Below are positions 1 through 8,573 of a stretch of 16,130 bases of DNA, in pieces. Below the pieces are notes generated by a model. That model made no database searches. It was not told where the DNA came from and saw nothing but the letters and a program-made list of their open reading frames with translations. Numbering within the stretch: position 1 is the stretch's first letter; each line of letters starts with the position of its first letter. This DNA comes from Pleurocapsa sp. MO_226.B13 (lineage in GTDB: Bacteria > Cyanobacteriota > Cyanobacteriia > Cyanobacteriales > Xenococcaceae), in contig JASJEI010000256.1 in assembly GCA_030064795.1 (NCBI GenBank), positions 1 to 16,130 on the forward strand, written 5' to 3'. The translations under genes and the position numbers were made by a program.

Positions 1-357
1 TCGCCTGAATTGAATTCAGGCGCATGCGTGGCGGTGCTTTCCGCACCTTTAGGATACCCGTCGCCTTGGGTGCAAAGGCGCAAAGAAAAACGCCAAAATT
101 TTATCGGAAGTAATCAAGCGGACTTCATATAACTCCTTACCTCAGTAAATCCCCTCTGCAAAGTCCACCTCAATACAGAAGTGGGCTTTTTTCTGGTTTG
201 CCAATTGACGATTTGGATAACATTAGAGCTAGAGGTATCATACTCTAAGATACCTCTTCTTCGCGCCCTAGCAGGGTTGGAAGACTAATTAGACCGATCT
301 ATCTCGGATATCAAGTAATCTGTCACACACTGCTGTTGGTGGAGAAACCAAGCCTAA
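1..357. other. Gene-free left edge with repeats and hairpins
   Basis: No convincing gene is visible here. Positions 2-22 form a perfect odd palindrome (CGCCTGAATT, one central base, then its complement). Positions 33-48 hold a small GGTGC/GCACC hairpin followed by CCTTTAGGATA, a word whose complement matches part of the interspersed repeat at 2581-2695, so the left edge probably lies inside a related repeat. A terminator-like hairpin sits at 162-192. A second perfect 9-bp stem (AGAGGTATC at 231-239, GATACCTCT at 249-257) has no clear T-tract. The rest, 258-357, shows nothing I can name. Confidence 0.5.
162..192 (+). terminator. Candidate Rho-independent terminator
   Basis: AGTCCAC (162-168) pairs with GTGGGCT (181-187) using one G-U pair, with a 12-nt loop, and runs directly into six T residues. 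It would end a plus-strand gene lying mostly outside the left edge. No such gene body is visible inside the window, so the assignment rests on the hairpin and T-run alone. Confidence 0.55.
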
Positions 358-1847
<1,490 letters not shown>

Positions 1848-2570
1848 ATGTCAGAATTGAACTCAGAGTTAGATCGCTTAGAGAATAATTCCCAAACAAA
1901 ACTTCCAGAAAGATTAGAAAAGGCACTCAAAGATATTTATTGTGTTAGTGGTTTGGGTGCAGACGATCGCGTCTTTCAAAAGCTAAAATTTGAGGGGTAT
2001 CAACCAGTACATATTCAATGGCTAGAACCAGGAAAGAAAGAAAGTATCGCCGATTATGCCAAGCGTCTAACCGAGCAAATAAAGTCAGAATCTCCAATTT
2101 TGATTGGCTTATCTTTTGGCGGAATAATTGCAGTAGAAATCGCCAAACAAATTAATACTGAAAAAGTTATTTTAATTTCCAGTGCCAAAAATCAGCAAGA
2201 AATTCCTTTCTATTTTAAAATCTTTTGTTGGTTGCCGATTCATCTTCTCTTACCTGCAAGATTAATCTTATGGTTTGGTCAACTACTTGCAGCCTGGTTT
2301 TTTAGTTTAGAAACCTTAGCCGAACGTGAACTATTTAGAGCAATTTTATTAGATACCGATGCCAAGTTTATGAAGTGGGCAATTTATCAGGTTATAACCT
2401 GGAAAAACGAATTAATACCTGAAAATACTTACCATATTCATGGCAAGAGCGATCGCATTTTCCCCGACAGATTTGTCTGTGAAGATTTTGGCGTCGAACA
2501 AGGCGGACATTTTATGATTATGAACAAAGCCGAACAGATTTCTCAACTGATTCAAAAGATTGTTGGTTAG
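1848..2570 (+). CDS. Alpha/beta hydrolase, function unknown
   Basis: This 240-residue protein has a complete alpha/beta-hydrolase triad in the correct order: nucleophile Ser89 in GLSFGG, acidic Asp202 in HGKSDRIFP, and His221 in GGHFMIM. A likely oxyanion-hole loop is at SGLGADDR (34-41). Residues 120-155 are hydrophobic (IFCWLPIHLLLPARLILWFG), which suggests a lid or membrane contact rather than a true transmembrane anchor. No signal peptide is evident and the first ~28 residues are charged. The substrate cannot be read from sequence. It sits between two tocopherol genes but on the opposite strand, so a role in phytol supply or lipid release is only a neighbourhood guess. It converges with the phytyltransferase gene, separated by the repeat at 2581-2695. 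Confidence 0.75.
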   Translation: MSELNSELDRLENNSQTKLPERLEKALKDIYCVSGLGADDRVFQKLKFEGYQPVHIQWLEPGKKESIADYAKRLTEQIKSESPILIGLSFGGIIAVEIAKQINTEKVILISSAKNQQEIPFYFKIFCWLPIHLLLPARLILWFGQLLAAWFFSLETLAERELFRAILLDTDAKFMKWAIYQVITWKNELIPENTYHIHGKSDRIFPDRFVCEDFGVEQGGHFMIMNKAEQISQLIQKIVG

Positions 2571-2580
2571 TTATTAGTAG

Positions 2581-2695
2581 GGGCGATTCCCTAAAGGACT
2601 CGCTTTATGCGAAGCGGCTTGCACTTGTCCTAAAGGATACACCTTCGGATATCGCATTGAGTGTATCCGTGATAGACGCTTCGCGTGAATCGCCC
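2581..2695. repeat. MITE-like interspersed repeat, 115 bp, with terminal inverted repeats
   Basis: GGGCGATTC (2581-2589) and GAATCGCCC (2687-2695) form perfect 9-bp terminal inverted repeats. Nested inside are GCGAAGCG (2609-2616) with CGCTTCGC (2677-2684), and GGATACAC (2635-2642) with GTGTATCC (2661-2668), so the whole element can fold into a long imperfect hairpin. It has no coding capacity. It starts 10 bp after the hydrolase stop, between two convergent genes, where it could act as a bidirectional transcription barrier. Similar hairpin repeats rich in CTAAAGGA and GCTTCGC words are common in cyanobacterial genomes (recalled, not searched). Confidence 0.7.
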
Positions 2696-2713
2696 GTAAA
2701 AACCAATAATACT

Positions 2714-3613
2714 TTAAATAAAACAAGCGATCGGAAATAGTAAGTACTCTAAAAAGAAGAGTTTCCAAATAAACTGATAAAAATCGGCGATCGCACTTTT
2801 TTCTTCTAAATTGACATCGCGACTGCGCCACCAAAGTAAACCAAGTAACACAAGATGACTAGTAATAAAAAAGCTGACATTGAGAGAAGTTAACCAAAAC
2901 AAACCCGCAGCAATCATGCCAAAATAGCAAACAGTAATTACTCCGCGAGAAAGATTAAAGACGGCGGGTTTGCCGATAACTAATGTAAAGGTTGTAATGT
3001 TATATTTTTTGTCTCCTTCTAGATCGGGGACATCTTTAAAAATAGCGATCGCGACGGTAAACAGTAAAATAAATAAAGTCAGCGTCCAGACATAGGGATT
3101 TAAAGCTTCTGTTCCGTTTAACTTATCGCTGTAGTGGAGAAATAAGCCGATATTAACAATAATTCCTCTTACCGTAAGGATACAAAAAGCTGCTAAAAAA
3201 GGAAACTGCTTCAGGCGTATTGGTGGCAAAGAATAAGCCGTTCCAAGTATTAGACTAACTGCTACAGTGGCAAATAACCAAACTCCTGATAAAGCAGCAA
3301 TAAGTAAAGCCAAAATACCAGTTACAGCAACAATTAATTGTCCTTGTCGAGTAGTAAATGCACCTGAAGCTAGAGGTAGATTTGGTTTATTAATGCGATC
3401 GATCTTGACATCGCAAAGTTGATTCAAACCCACAATGTAGACATTGCCACACAAACAGGCTAGCCAAACGGCAAACATTTGTTCTAAATTGATGGCGGTA
3501 ATTTCGTTACCAGTGGTGGCTAAAGAAATAAAGTAGAGTGCCAAAACACTGAAGCTAGTACCAATGATGGTATGAGGACGGGAAAATTTCCAAAGGCTGT
3601 TGATAAAAGTCAT
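2714..3613 (-). CDS. hpt: Homogentisate phytyltransferase (VTE2 / Slr1736 family)
   Basis: This 299-residue polytopic membrane prenyltransferase of the UbiA family condenses homogentisate with phytyl diphosphate, the committed step of tocopherol synthesis. Both Asp-rich substrate and Mg2+ sites are visible: NQLCDVKID (64-72, the NQxxDxxxD motif) and KDVPDLEGD (193-201, the KDxPDxxGD motif of homogentisate-type enzymes). The N-terminal FSRPHTIIGT (10-19) is also family-typical. Several hydrophobic segments follow, for example 47-63, 93-125, 139-160, 176-192, 217-260 and the C-terminus. The length matches cyanobacterial homologues, which lack a plastid transit peptide. Its product is the precursor used, after ring methylation, by the cyclase at 545-1633. 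The downstream end faces the hydrolase gene across the MITE-like repeat. Confidence 0.92.
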   Translation of the reverse strand: MTFINSLWKFSRPHTIIGTSFSVLALYFISLATTGNEITAINLEQMFAVWLACLCGNVYIVGLNQLCDVKIDRINKPNLPLASGAFTTRQGQLIVAVTGILALLIAALSGVWLFATVAVSLILGTAYSLPPIRLKQFPFLAAFCILTVRGIIVNIGLFLHYSDKLNGTEALNPYVWTLTLFILLFTVAIAIFKDVPDLEGDKKYNITTFTLVIGKPAVFNLSRGVITVCYFGMIAAGLFWLTSLNVSFFITSHLVLLGLLWWRSRDVNLEEKSAIADFYQFIWKLFFLEYLLFPIACFI

Positions 3614-4263
3614 GTTGAAGGAATTATCTAAATTGACTCGTTTGAGCTATTAGCTTTTGGCTCTTAGCTTTTTTAGTCATCGATCTCAAGTGCGGGAGCT
3701 AACTCACCACAATCAATCAATGTAGAACTATCTAGTTACGACATTTCTCAATGGTCATTACTTGTTAAAAATGTTGATAAATCTTTAATTAGTGGTTGGT
3801 TTACTCAATTTATCGATGTAATTTTTAGTTTGTAGTAATGAGGGCGTGAGGAATGCTGAAGTTTCGCGACTCATATCCAATCACGTAAGAAGCATACGGA
3901 CGGCTGAAAGTATGAAGGCTAACTCAAATCTCGCCTCCGACTCTAATCGCGCTGTTGGCAAAGAGCGATTGTTGTCAGTAATTCAGTAGCTTGTCCCAAC
4001 TATTTAAAATAAATTATCAACTTTATATAGGTCAAACTTTTCTAATCCAATTCAATAATGCGAATATAATCCGAGCTTGTCGATCGTGAAATTAATTATT
4101 TATTTGCTCCCATACCTCTATTTTCTCAAAATATTCAACCTTGTTTCGCTTCAAAAAAGCATCGGCGAGAATACTATGATGCTATTTGGTTCACCCGAAT
4201 TTCGGAGGTGAAATGTTCCAATATTTAGCTTTGTTCAAATAAATGTGTCAGGCAGCCAGCTAA
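3614..4263. other. 650-bp intergenic region with coding debris and a candidate RNA
   Basis: No intact gene is present. A plus-strand frame without a start codon runs from 3677 to a TAG at 3833-3835. It reads plausibly as a protein tail (SINVELSSYDISQWSLL, then SLISGWFTQFIDVIFSL), but I do not recognise it. A candidate structured RNA follows at about 3838-3990. On the minus strand a short frame ending at 4092 reads HHSILADAFLKRN then VEYFEKIEVWEQINN, possibly a degraded tail of a small protein. GCTATTAGCTTTTGGCTCTTAGCTTTTT (3647-3674) is an imperfect tandem repeat of AGCTTTT words next to the phytyltransferase start. The region looks like a graveyard of decayed inserts. Confidence 0.45.
3838..3990 (+). 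ncRNA. Candidate HEARO / omega-RNA-like structured RNA, without its nuclease gene
   Basis: The segment has an RNA-like look: short GC-containing blocks separated by single-stranded A-rich linkers. Pairings I can see: GAGGGCG (3840-3846) with CGCCTC (3932-3937) allowing one bulge, CATAC (3893-3897) with GTATG (3910-3914), and AATCGC (3945-3950) with GCGATT (3965-3970). The words GGCGTGAGGAATGCTGAAG and TCTCGCCTCCGACTC resemble, from memory, the scaffold found upstream of IscB-type HNH genes in cyanobacteria (HEARO RNA, now called omega-RNA). No IscB open reading frame follows it. Boundaries are approximate, and identification rests on recall plus hand-drawn stems. Confidence 0.35.
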
Positions 4264-4725
4264 TCATGATTGAGATTTAGCTCTTTTGATAAATTTCATT
4301 TCTCCCTCAAAGTCTCCCTCCGTCTCTACACCCACTGGTGTCCAGCCCAAATGCTGATAGAAACCATAGGCTCTCAAACTAGGGTCGTTACCCGTTACTA
4401 GCCAAATTTCGGCAATATCTTGCGACCATAACCAGTTTTCGGCAGCCTGCATTAAAGCCCGTCCCACTCCTCGTCCTTCAAAAGCTGGAAGAACAAAAAC
4501 CCCAAAGATAGTTTTTTCGGTGGCGTTGGCAATTGAAAAGCCCACAGGTCGATCGTCTACTTCGGCTATCCAAGCACGACAGTCTGTCTTGAGCATTTCG
4601 GCAACCGACTGAGGAGTAATGCCAAGTTCGGCAATCTCTTCGCGGGATTGGTGATTTTCCACCACACTAGTTCTAATCTCAAACAGAGTTTCTATATCAT
4701 TCTCTTTGACAACTCTAATCTTCAT
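4264..4725 (-). CDS. GNAT-family N-acetyltransferase
   Basis: This 153-residue single-domain protein of the GCN5-related N-acetyltransferase fold transfers an acetyl group from acetyl-CoA to an unidentified amine. The N-terminal beta1-alpha1 segment is IRVVKENDIETLFEIR (3-18). The acetyl-CoA pyrophosphate loop, motif A, is FEGRGVGRALM (82-92), preceded by the beta4 strand FGVFVLP (74-80). The C-terminal part (GFYQHLGWTPVG) is the usual motif B region. Length is normal. It starts 21 bp downstream of the RNase Z stop on the same strand, so the two are probably cotranscribed. Nothing visible points to a substrate. Confidence 0.85.
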   Translation of the reverse strand: MKIRVVKENDIETLFEIRTSVVENHQSREEIAELGITPQSVAEMLKTDCRAWIAEVDDRPVGFSIANATEKTIFGVFVLPAFEGRGVGRALMQAAENWLWSQDIAEIWLVTGNDPSLRAYGFYQHLGWTPVGVETEGDFEGEMKFIKRAKSQS

Positions 4726-4746
4726 GTTATCTCTGTTGCTGTGTGA

Positions 4747-5712
4747 TTAACTAGCAATTTTGACCTTCTTTTTCTTCTCTTCTCTGCGTCTGGGTACTTC
4801 ATAAGTATAAAAATCGTAAGCCAGCTTGGTATTAGGAAAGATTGCTCTAGCTTCCTGCTTGAGATCGTCTAACTGGATGGGATTACCAGGAGCATAGCGA
4901 GGGCTAAAATGAGTCATAATTAGTTGCTTGACTTCTGCTAAAAGAGCGGTTTGGGCCGCCATTGTGGTTGTGGAGTGCATCTTTTCAAACGCCATATCTG
5001 CATCTTGATGGGCAAAAGTAGCCTCATGAATTAAGACATCGGCATCTCGCGCTAGTTCGACCGCAGCATCGCAAAAGATGGTATCGGTACAGTAGGCAAT
5101 TTTACGTCCTGGTTCTGGTTGACCGCAAAGATCTTTGCCGTTGATTTTACGACCATCTTCTAAAGTAACGACTTCTCCCTGTTTGAGCTTGCCATATATC
5201 GGCCCTGGGGGAATACCCAAAGACTTGGCTTTTTCGGGGTTAAACATTCCAGGACGATCTTTTTCGGCGATCCGATAACCATGAGCGGGTATACGGTGTT
5301 TGAGTAGTTGACAGCTAACCCTAAATTCGTCATCTTCGTAGAGCAAACCAGACTCAACAGTATGAATCTTGAGACGCGAACCAAAATGCATATAGGAGTA
5401 TTTGGCAGCAGTCTGAAGATATTCTTTTAAACCTTTGGGGCCATAGATATCAATCGGTTGACTATTACCAGCTAAGCCACAACTAGCAATCAAACCCATC
5501 AAGCCAAAAGTATGATCGCCATGCATATGAGTTACAAAAATGCGTCTAATCTGAGAGCTTTTGAGATCGCTTTTTTGTAATTGATGTTGTGTTCCTTCTC
5601 CACAGTCAAATAACCAGATTTCAGCACGTTGGGGTAATCTTAGAGCTACACTGGATACATTACGCGATCGCGTGGGAACGCCAGAACTTGTACCTAAAAA
5701 AGTTATTTCCAC
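4747..5712 (-). CDS. rnz: Ribonuclease Z (tRNase Z, short form)
   Basis: This 321-residue metallo-beta-lactamase-fold endonuclease matures tRNA 3' ends. The metal ligands line up with the Bacillus enzyme shifted by one: H62, H64, D66 and H67 in THMHGDH, H139 in KHRIPAHGY, D210 in AYCTDT and H268 in THFSPRY. The N-terminal ITFLGTSSGVPTRSRNVSS is characteristic. The flexible-arm region FNPEKAKSLGIPPGPIYGKL (157-176) that binds the tRNA elbow is present. Length is that of bacterial short RNase Z plus a lysine-rich tail (REEKKKKVKIAS). It lies 68 bp downstream of the ABC ATPase and 21 bp upstream of the acetyltransferase on the same strand, so a three-gene transcript is possible. No promoter was identified. 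Confidence 0.95.
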   Translation of the reverse strand: MEITFLGTSSGVPTRSRNVSSVALRLPQRAEIWLFDCGEGTQHQLQKSDLKSSQIRRIFVTHMHGDHTFGLMGLIASCGLAGNSQPIDIYGPKGLKEYLQTAAKYSYMHFGSRLKIHTVESGLLYEDDEFRVSCQLLKHRIPAHGYRIAEKDRPGMFNPEKAKSLGIPPGPIYGKLKQGEVVTLEDGRKINGKDLCGQPEPGRKIAYCTDTIFCDAAVELARDADVLIHEATFAHQDADMAFEKMHSTTTMAAQTALLAEVKQLIMTHFSPRYAPGNPIQLDDLKQEARAIFPNTKLAYDFYTYEVPRRREEKKKKVKIAS

Positions 5713-5780
5713 AGAGTCTTATCATTGTCTTATCTCACTCGATCATCTTAACAAGAATTACTTCTTTCGATTTCTCATCT

Positions 5781-6524
5781 CTAGAGAATTTGAGATAAAA
5801 ACTTTTTACTCCTGTCTTCTTTGGGGTTGCTAAAAAACTCTTGAGGTGTAGCCACCTCGACGATCGTACCTTCGTCCATAAAGACAATGCGATCGCTTAC
5901 TTCTTGAGCAAAACCGACTTCATGGGTAACGCAAACCATGGTCATCCCCTCATCTGCGAGACTGCGCATCGTATCCAAAACTTCTCGCACCATTTCAGGA
6001 TCTAGGGCCGAGGTTGGTTCGTCAAATAACATTACTTTCGGCTGCATTGCCAAAGCTCTGGCGATCGCTACCCGCTGTTGTTGTCCCCCCGATAGTTGTC
6101 CTGGATATTTATGGGCTTGCTCTAAGATACCTACCTTTTCTAATAGTTGTACGGCTATTTCTTCGGCTTTGGCTTTGGAGTGACGGCGTACCCACATGGG
6201 GGCGAGGGTAATATTTTTGAGAACTGTTAAATGAGGGAACAAATTAAACTGTTGAAATACCATCCCTACTTCACGGCGAATTGCTTCGATGTTTTTTAAA
6301 TCGTTGGATAATTTGATGCCATCGACAATGATACTGCCTTTTTGATAGGGTTCGAGGGCATTGAAAGTCCGAATAAAGGTAGATTTTCCCGAACCAGAAG
6401 GGCCCATGATCACTACTACTTCTTGTTTTTGGACTTCTAAGTTCACTCCTTTGAGGACATGGAAGTTATTGTCATACCACTTTTCGACATTTTGAGCGAT
6501 GACGATCGAGTCAGAATTTTTCAT
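5781..6524 (-). CDS. glnQ: Polar amino acid ABC transporter ATP-binding protein (GlnQ type)
   Basis: This 247-residue ATPase subunit of a PAAT-family amino acid importer acts on the cytoplasmic face, coupled to a membrane permease. All nucleotide-binding motifs are intact: Walker [10 protein letters not shown] (41-49), Q-loop [10 protein letters not shown] (89-98), signature [15 protein letters not shown] (143-157), Walker B VMLFDE (163-168), D-loop SALDPE (171-176) and H-loop His200 (VTHEVGFA). The [12 protein letters not shown] segment is typical of GlnQ/HisP-like proteins. The gene is orphaned: no permease or periplasmic binding protein gene is on either side. It may pair with subunits encoded elsewhere, as is common in cyanobacteria. 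The exact amino acid cannot be told, so glnQ is a family label. Confidence 0.9.
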   Translation of the reverse strand: MKNSDSIVIAQNVEKWYDNNFHVLKGVNLEVQKQEVVVIMGPSGSGKSTFIRTFNALEPYQKGSIIVDGIKLSNDLKNIEAIRREVGMVFQQFNLFPHLTVLKNITLAPMWVRRHSKAKAEEIAVQLLEKVGILEQAHKYPGQLSGGQQQRVAIARALAMQPKVMLFDEPTSALDPEMVREVLDTMRSLADEGMTMVCVTHEVGFAQEVSDRIVFMDEGTIVEVATPQEFFSNPKEDRSKKFLSQIL

Positions 6525-6829
6525 GAGAATTTTAGCAACGAAAAATTAGCAACGAGGAATGATGCTATATGTACTGTATTGTAGTGATTTTTGTAACTGG
6601 TAATTGATAATTGGTAACAGAAAAAAAACCGCAGCGATGTTTGTGGTTAATGAGTTAGATTAGACCGACAATAATCGAGCCAGATCCGAGAGCGTCATTT
6701 GCTCGCTCGGTCGAATCTTAGCAAGCAACTATTTATGATTATCTATTAATTTTGTTTACTAAAGTATTTAATGCTAGAATTACCATAATTAAAATATATG
6801 TATTACATCAAAAAATCAACATAACATTA
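6525..6829. promoter_or_regulatory. Divergent intergenic region, ABC ATPase / FRP
   Basis: This ~305-bp AT-rich spacer separates divergent genes and must hold both promoters. TTAGCAACGA occurs twice, at 6532-6541 and 6546-6555, just upstream of the ATPase start. A GGTAATTGATAATTGGTAA tandem-like word lies at 6599-6617. A TTG at 6752 opens the frp frame earlier, but that extension is AT-rich and lacks resemblance to the family, so I regard it as leader. No confident operator was found. Confidence 0.4.
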
Positions 6830-7165
6830 ATGTCACCAGTCCACGTGAATGTAAATCAACAAGCCAAAACGGAGGAAACAATAGCAAAAAAAGTTTTAAA
6901 TCTAGCTTATCAACGAGAAACCTCCACTTTGATAGCCACTGTTCGCGAGCGCTCTAGTTCTCTTACAGAACTCGATGATTTGTGGTATCTACACGATTTA
7001 TTGAGTTCTAAAAGATACGAAATAGAAGGCAAGTATGAATATAATCCTTCTACTTTTGTTTTCGATCTCGCCCAATTGGTAAAAGAAGGATGGCTAAATC
7101 TCGATGAGCTAAAAGATTTTCAACCAGAAGTGCGATCCAAAATATCGGCACTAGCAAGAATGTAA
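6830..7165 (+). CDS. frp: Fluorescence recovery protein (FRP)
   Basis: FRP detaches the photoactivated orange carotenoid protein (OCP) from phycobilisomes and speeds its return to the inactive orange form, ending photoprotective quenching. From the ATG at 6830 the product is 111 residues, close to the 109 of Synechocystis Slr1964. Aligned from memory, the core AYQRE (26-30), LIATV (34-38) and DDLWYLHDLLSSKRYEIEGK (49-68) match closely. The functionally important W50, H53, D54 and R60 of Slr1964 correspond to W52, H55, D56 and R62. FAQLLQEG-like VFDLAQLVKEGW and the alanine/leucine-rich end are also shared. The frame extends upstream to a TTG at 6752, giving 137 residues, but that part has no counterpart. 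No ocp gene is in the window, although frp often lies beside ocp. A hairpin terminator follows. Confidence 0.88.
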   Translation: MSPVHVNVNQQAKTEETIAKKVLNLAYQRETSTLIATVRERSSSLTELDDLWYLHDLLSSKRYEIEGKYEYNPSTFVFDLAQLVKEGWLNLDELKDFQPEVRSKISALARM

Positions 7166-7199
7166 ATTTTTATTCGATACAATTAAATATTCAATCAAC

Positions 7200-7248
7200 A
7201 AGAGTTGGAGCTATAACCTGTTTAGGTTTTATGTCCAACTCTTTGTTA
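7200..7248 (+). terminator. Terminator of frp
   Basis: AAGAGTTGGA (7200-7209) pairs perfectly with TCCAACTCTT (7234-7243). A second stem, AACCT (7215-7219) with AGGTT (7224-7228), stacks inside the loop. The right arm ends in a short, interrupted T-run (CTTTGTTATTT). It begins 34 bp after the frp stop, so frp is probably monocistronic. Confidence 0.7.
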
Positions 7249-7581
7249 TTTGGAATTAAATTTGCTTGCAGGATTAACTTAATACATTCTCCTTATATAT
7301 TTATGCTGCCTGGGTCGATCGCGAACCAGGTTGTGCTGTCGCAGTTCCTCGTGCCACGACTTCTATGGATGCGATTAAAAGAGCTAAACAATGGATAAAT
7401 ATCTCTTTAGTCTATATAAATAATTTTGTAAAGCTTTTTCCTGAAATTTTTAATATAATTACAGTCAGCGCAATATTTTTCAATCACGGAACCTTGATAT
7501 CAGCCTATTTATAAAGTTGTTGCAACAAAAATTTATATTATTTATAATCATACGTAACAATACTTAATGAGGTAGAAACTG
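7249..7581. other. Intergenic region upstream of the Hlip gene with possible coding remnant
   Basis: A plus-strand frame stays open from 7278 to the TAA at 7512-7514 (78 codons). Its GC-richer first part reads WVDREPGCAVAVPRATTSMD (about 7308-7367), which looks coding in composition. I do not recognise it, and its only ATG (7365) would give a 49-residue product that turns AT-rich. I treat it as a probable relic. The perfect palindrome TTGTTGCAACAA lies at 7517-7528, 53 bp before the Hlip start, and is a candidate operator. A ribosome-binding site GAGGT is at 7569-7573. Confidence 0.35.
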
Positions 7582-7725
7582 ATGGAAAACCAAGAAAACA
7601 AATTCGGCTTTACTCAATTTGCAGAAGTTTGGAACGGTCGCTTGGCGATGTTCGGCTTTGTTACAGCTGTGGTAGTAGAATACTTCACTGGTCAAGGAAT
7701 TCTTGGTCAGCTAGGAATCATGTAG
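7582..7725 (+). CDS. High-light-inducible one-helix protein (Hlip / SCP)
   Basis: This 47-residue protein has the chlorophyll-binding helix motif of the extended LHC family: FAEVWNGRLAMFGFVTAVVV (13-32), with the Glu15 and Asn18-Gly-Arg pair that ligands chlorophyll and makes the inter-helix salt bridge, followed by a short thylakoid-lumen tail ending GQLGIM. Hlips bind chlorophyll a and carotenoid as dimers and protect newly made photosystem II and chlorophyll synthase complexes under strong light. The start is supported by GAGGT nine bases upstream. A strong terminator follows, so it is likely transcribed alone. It lies 416 bp downstream of frp, which fits a photoprotection neighbourhood. 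Which hli paralogue it is cannot be stated. Confidence 0.93.
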   Translation: MENQENKFGFTQFAEVWNGRLAMFGFVTAVVVEYFTGQGILGQLGIM

Positions 7726-7795
7726 TTCTTAGGTCGTCTCCTAATTTCAACTATCACCAACTTGCACTTATAGATTAAATAGATTCTAAACATCA

Positions 7796-7852
7796 AAAGA
7801 GCTTGACACAACCAGTATAAGAGTTGTTCGTCAAGCTCTTTATTTTATTTTT
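7796..7852 (+). terminator. Strong Rho-independent terminator of the Hlip gene
   Basis: AAAGAGCTTGAC (7796-7807) is perfectly complementary to GTCAAGCTCTTT (7830-7841). An inner stem ACAAC (7808-7812) with GTTGT (7822-7826) extends it. The right arm runs into TATTTTATTTTT. Because the left arm carries an A-run, it could also terminate weakly on the other strand. Confidence 0.85.
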
Positions 7853-7890
7853 GGAGCGTAAGTACACAATTGGCGATCTGGCCATCTTAC

Positions 7891-7913
7891 GGGCCTGGGG
7901 CAACCCCAGGCCC
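7891..7913. repeat. GC-rich perfect hairpin (REP-like)
   Basis: GGGCCTGGGG (7891-7900) and CCCCAGGCCC (7904-7913) form a perfect 10-bp stem with a three-base CAA loop. It stands out sharply from the AT-rich surroundings and has no following T-tract, so it is not an ordinary terminator. It looks like a palindromic interspersed repeat, but no second copy occurs in the window. Confidence 0.6.
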
Positions 7914-7955
7914 CTTGTCATACCAGTTCTCAAAAGTCATTGGAGACTTAGTTTT

Positions 7956-7983
7956 AATTCAAAATTCAAAATTCAAAATTCAA
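7956..7983. repeat. Short tandem repeat, AATTCAA x 4
   Basis: Four exact head-to-tail copies of the 7-bp unit AATTCAA. Such heptameric AT-rich runs are common between genes in cyanobacteria and have no known function. Confidence 0.9.
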
Positions 7984-8573
7984 AAACTAAACATAGTAGG
8001 GATTTTAAGAATTTTAATTAATAAAAAATAATTTGCTATCTTTCTAGCTAGTTTCGAGAAATGGTATCATCAGCAACATGAGCTTTGTTGGTCGTAATGC
8101 TAAATCCGAACTAACGGATAATGCCTGAAAAGATAAATTATTTCAAATCCCTTCGAGCAATTTCCGTAGCAAAATTGTTCGATGATTAAAACTTTAGAAA
8201 TTTTTTTGCCGAAAAGATCGGTTGTTTTTGGCTGACAATCCTTACAGATTCTAGTCTGAGATGTATTCGACTATTTAAGTCAGGGAGGATACAATCGTAT
8301 AGTGCAAACCAACTTAACTTATTAGTATCTCTCAGATTAGTAAACATTTATTTCTGAAGAAAGATGCTGCATATTTAAGAGATCGGATAAAACTAGTGCT
8401 AGATTGTAGAGTATAAATGCTTAGTCAAACTATCTAGAACCAGAAATTTCTCCCGAAGCGATCGCTTACTAAGATTGCTTCAGAGATTTTTCTTGGCAGA
8501 GTGTAAATAGATCGCTAAAGCTAGATAGATGTACGTGGCATAATATAACTTGAATTAACATAAGAGGACTAAT

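Larger units (their letters stand above)
7853..8573. other. Long gene-free region between Hlip and CP12 genes
   Basis: About 720 bp contain no convincing gene. It holds a GC-rich perfect hairpin at 7891-7913 and a 7-bp tandem repeat at 7956-7983, both listed separately. The remaining 8000-8573 is AT-rich with stops in all frames. A frame on the opposite strand at 8469-8729 is only an antisense shadow of the CP12 gene. The last 60 bases before 8574 must contain the CP12 promoter; AGAGGA at 8562-8567 is its ribosome-binding site. Confidence 0.5.

Noticed and set aside
2574..2834. 86-codon minus-strand frame spanning the MITE-like repeat
   Set aside because: It overlaps the 3' end of the phytyltransferase gene in another frame and is built partly from repeat DNA.
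4021..4263. Possible tRNA or other stable RNA before the acetyltransferase gene
   Set aside because: No cloverleaf, T-loop GTTCRA or CCA-like end could be drawn; the AT-rich sequence has only scattered complementarity.
7956..7983. Four AATTCAA copies as a possible CRISPR-like array
   Set aside because: The units are 7 bp, contiguous and without spacers. This is a simple tandem repeat.
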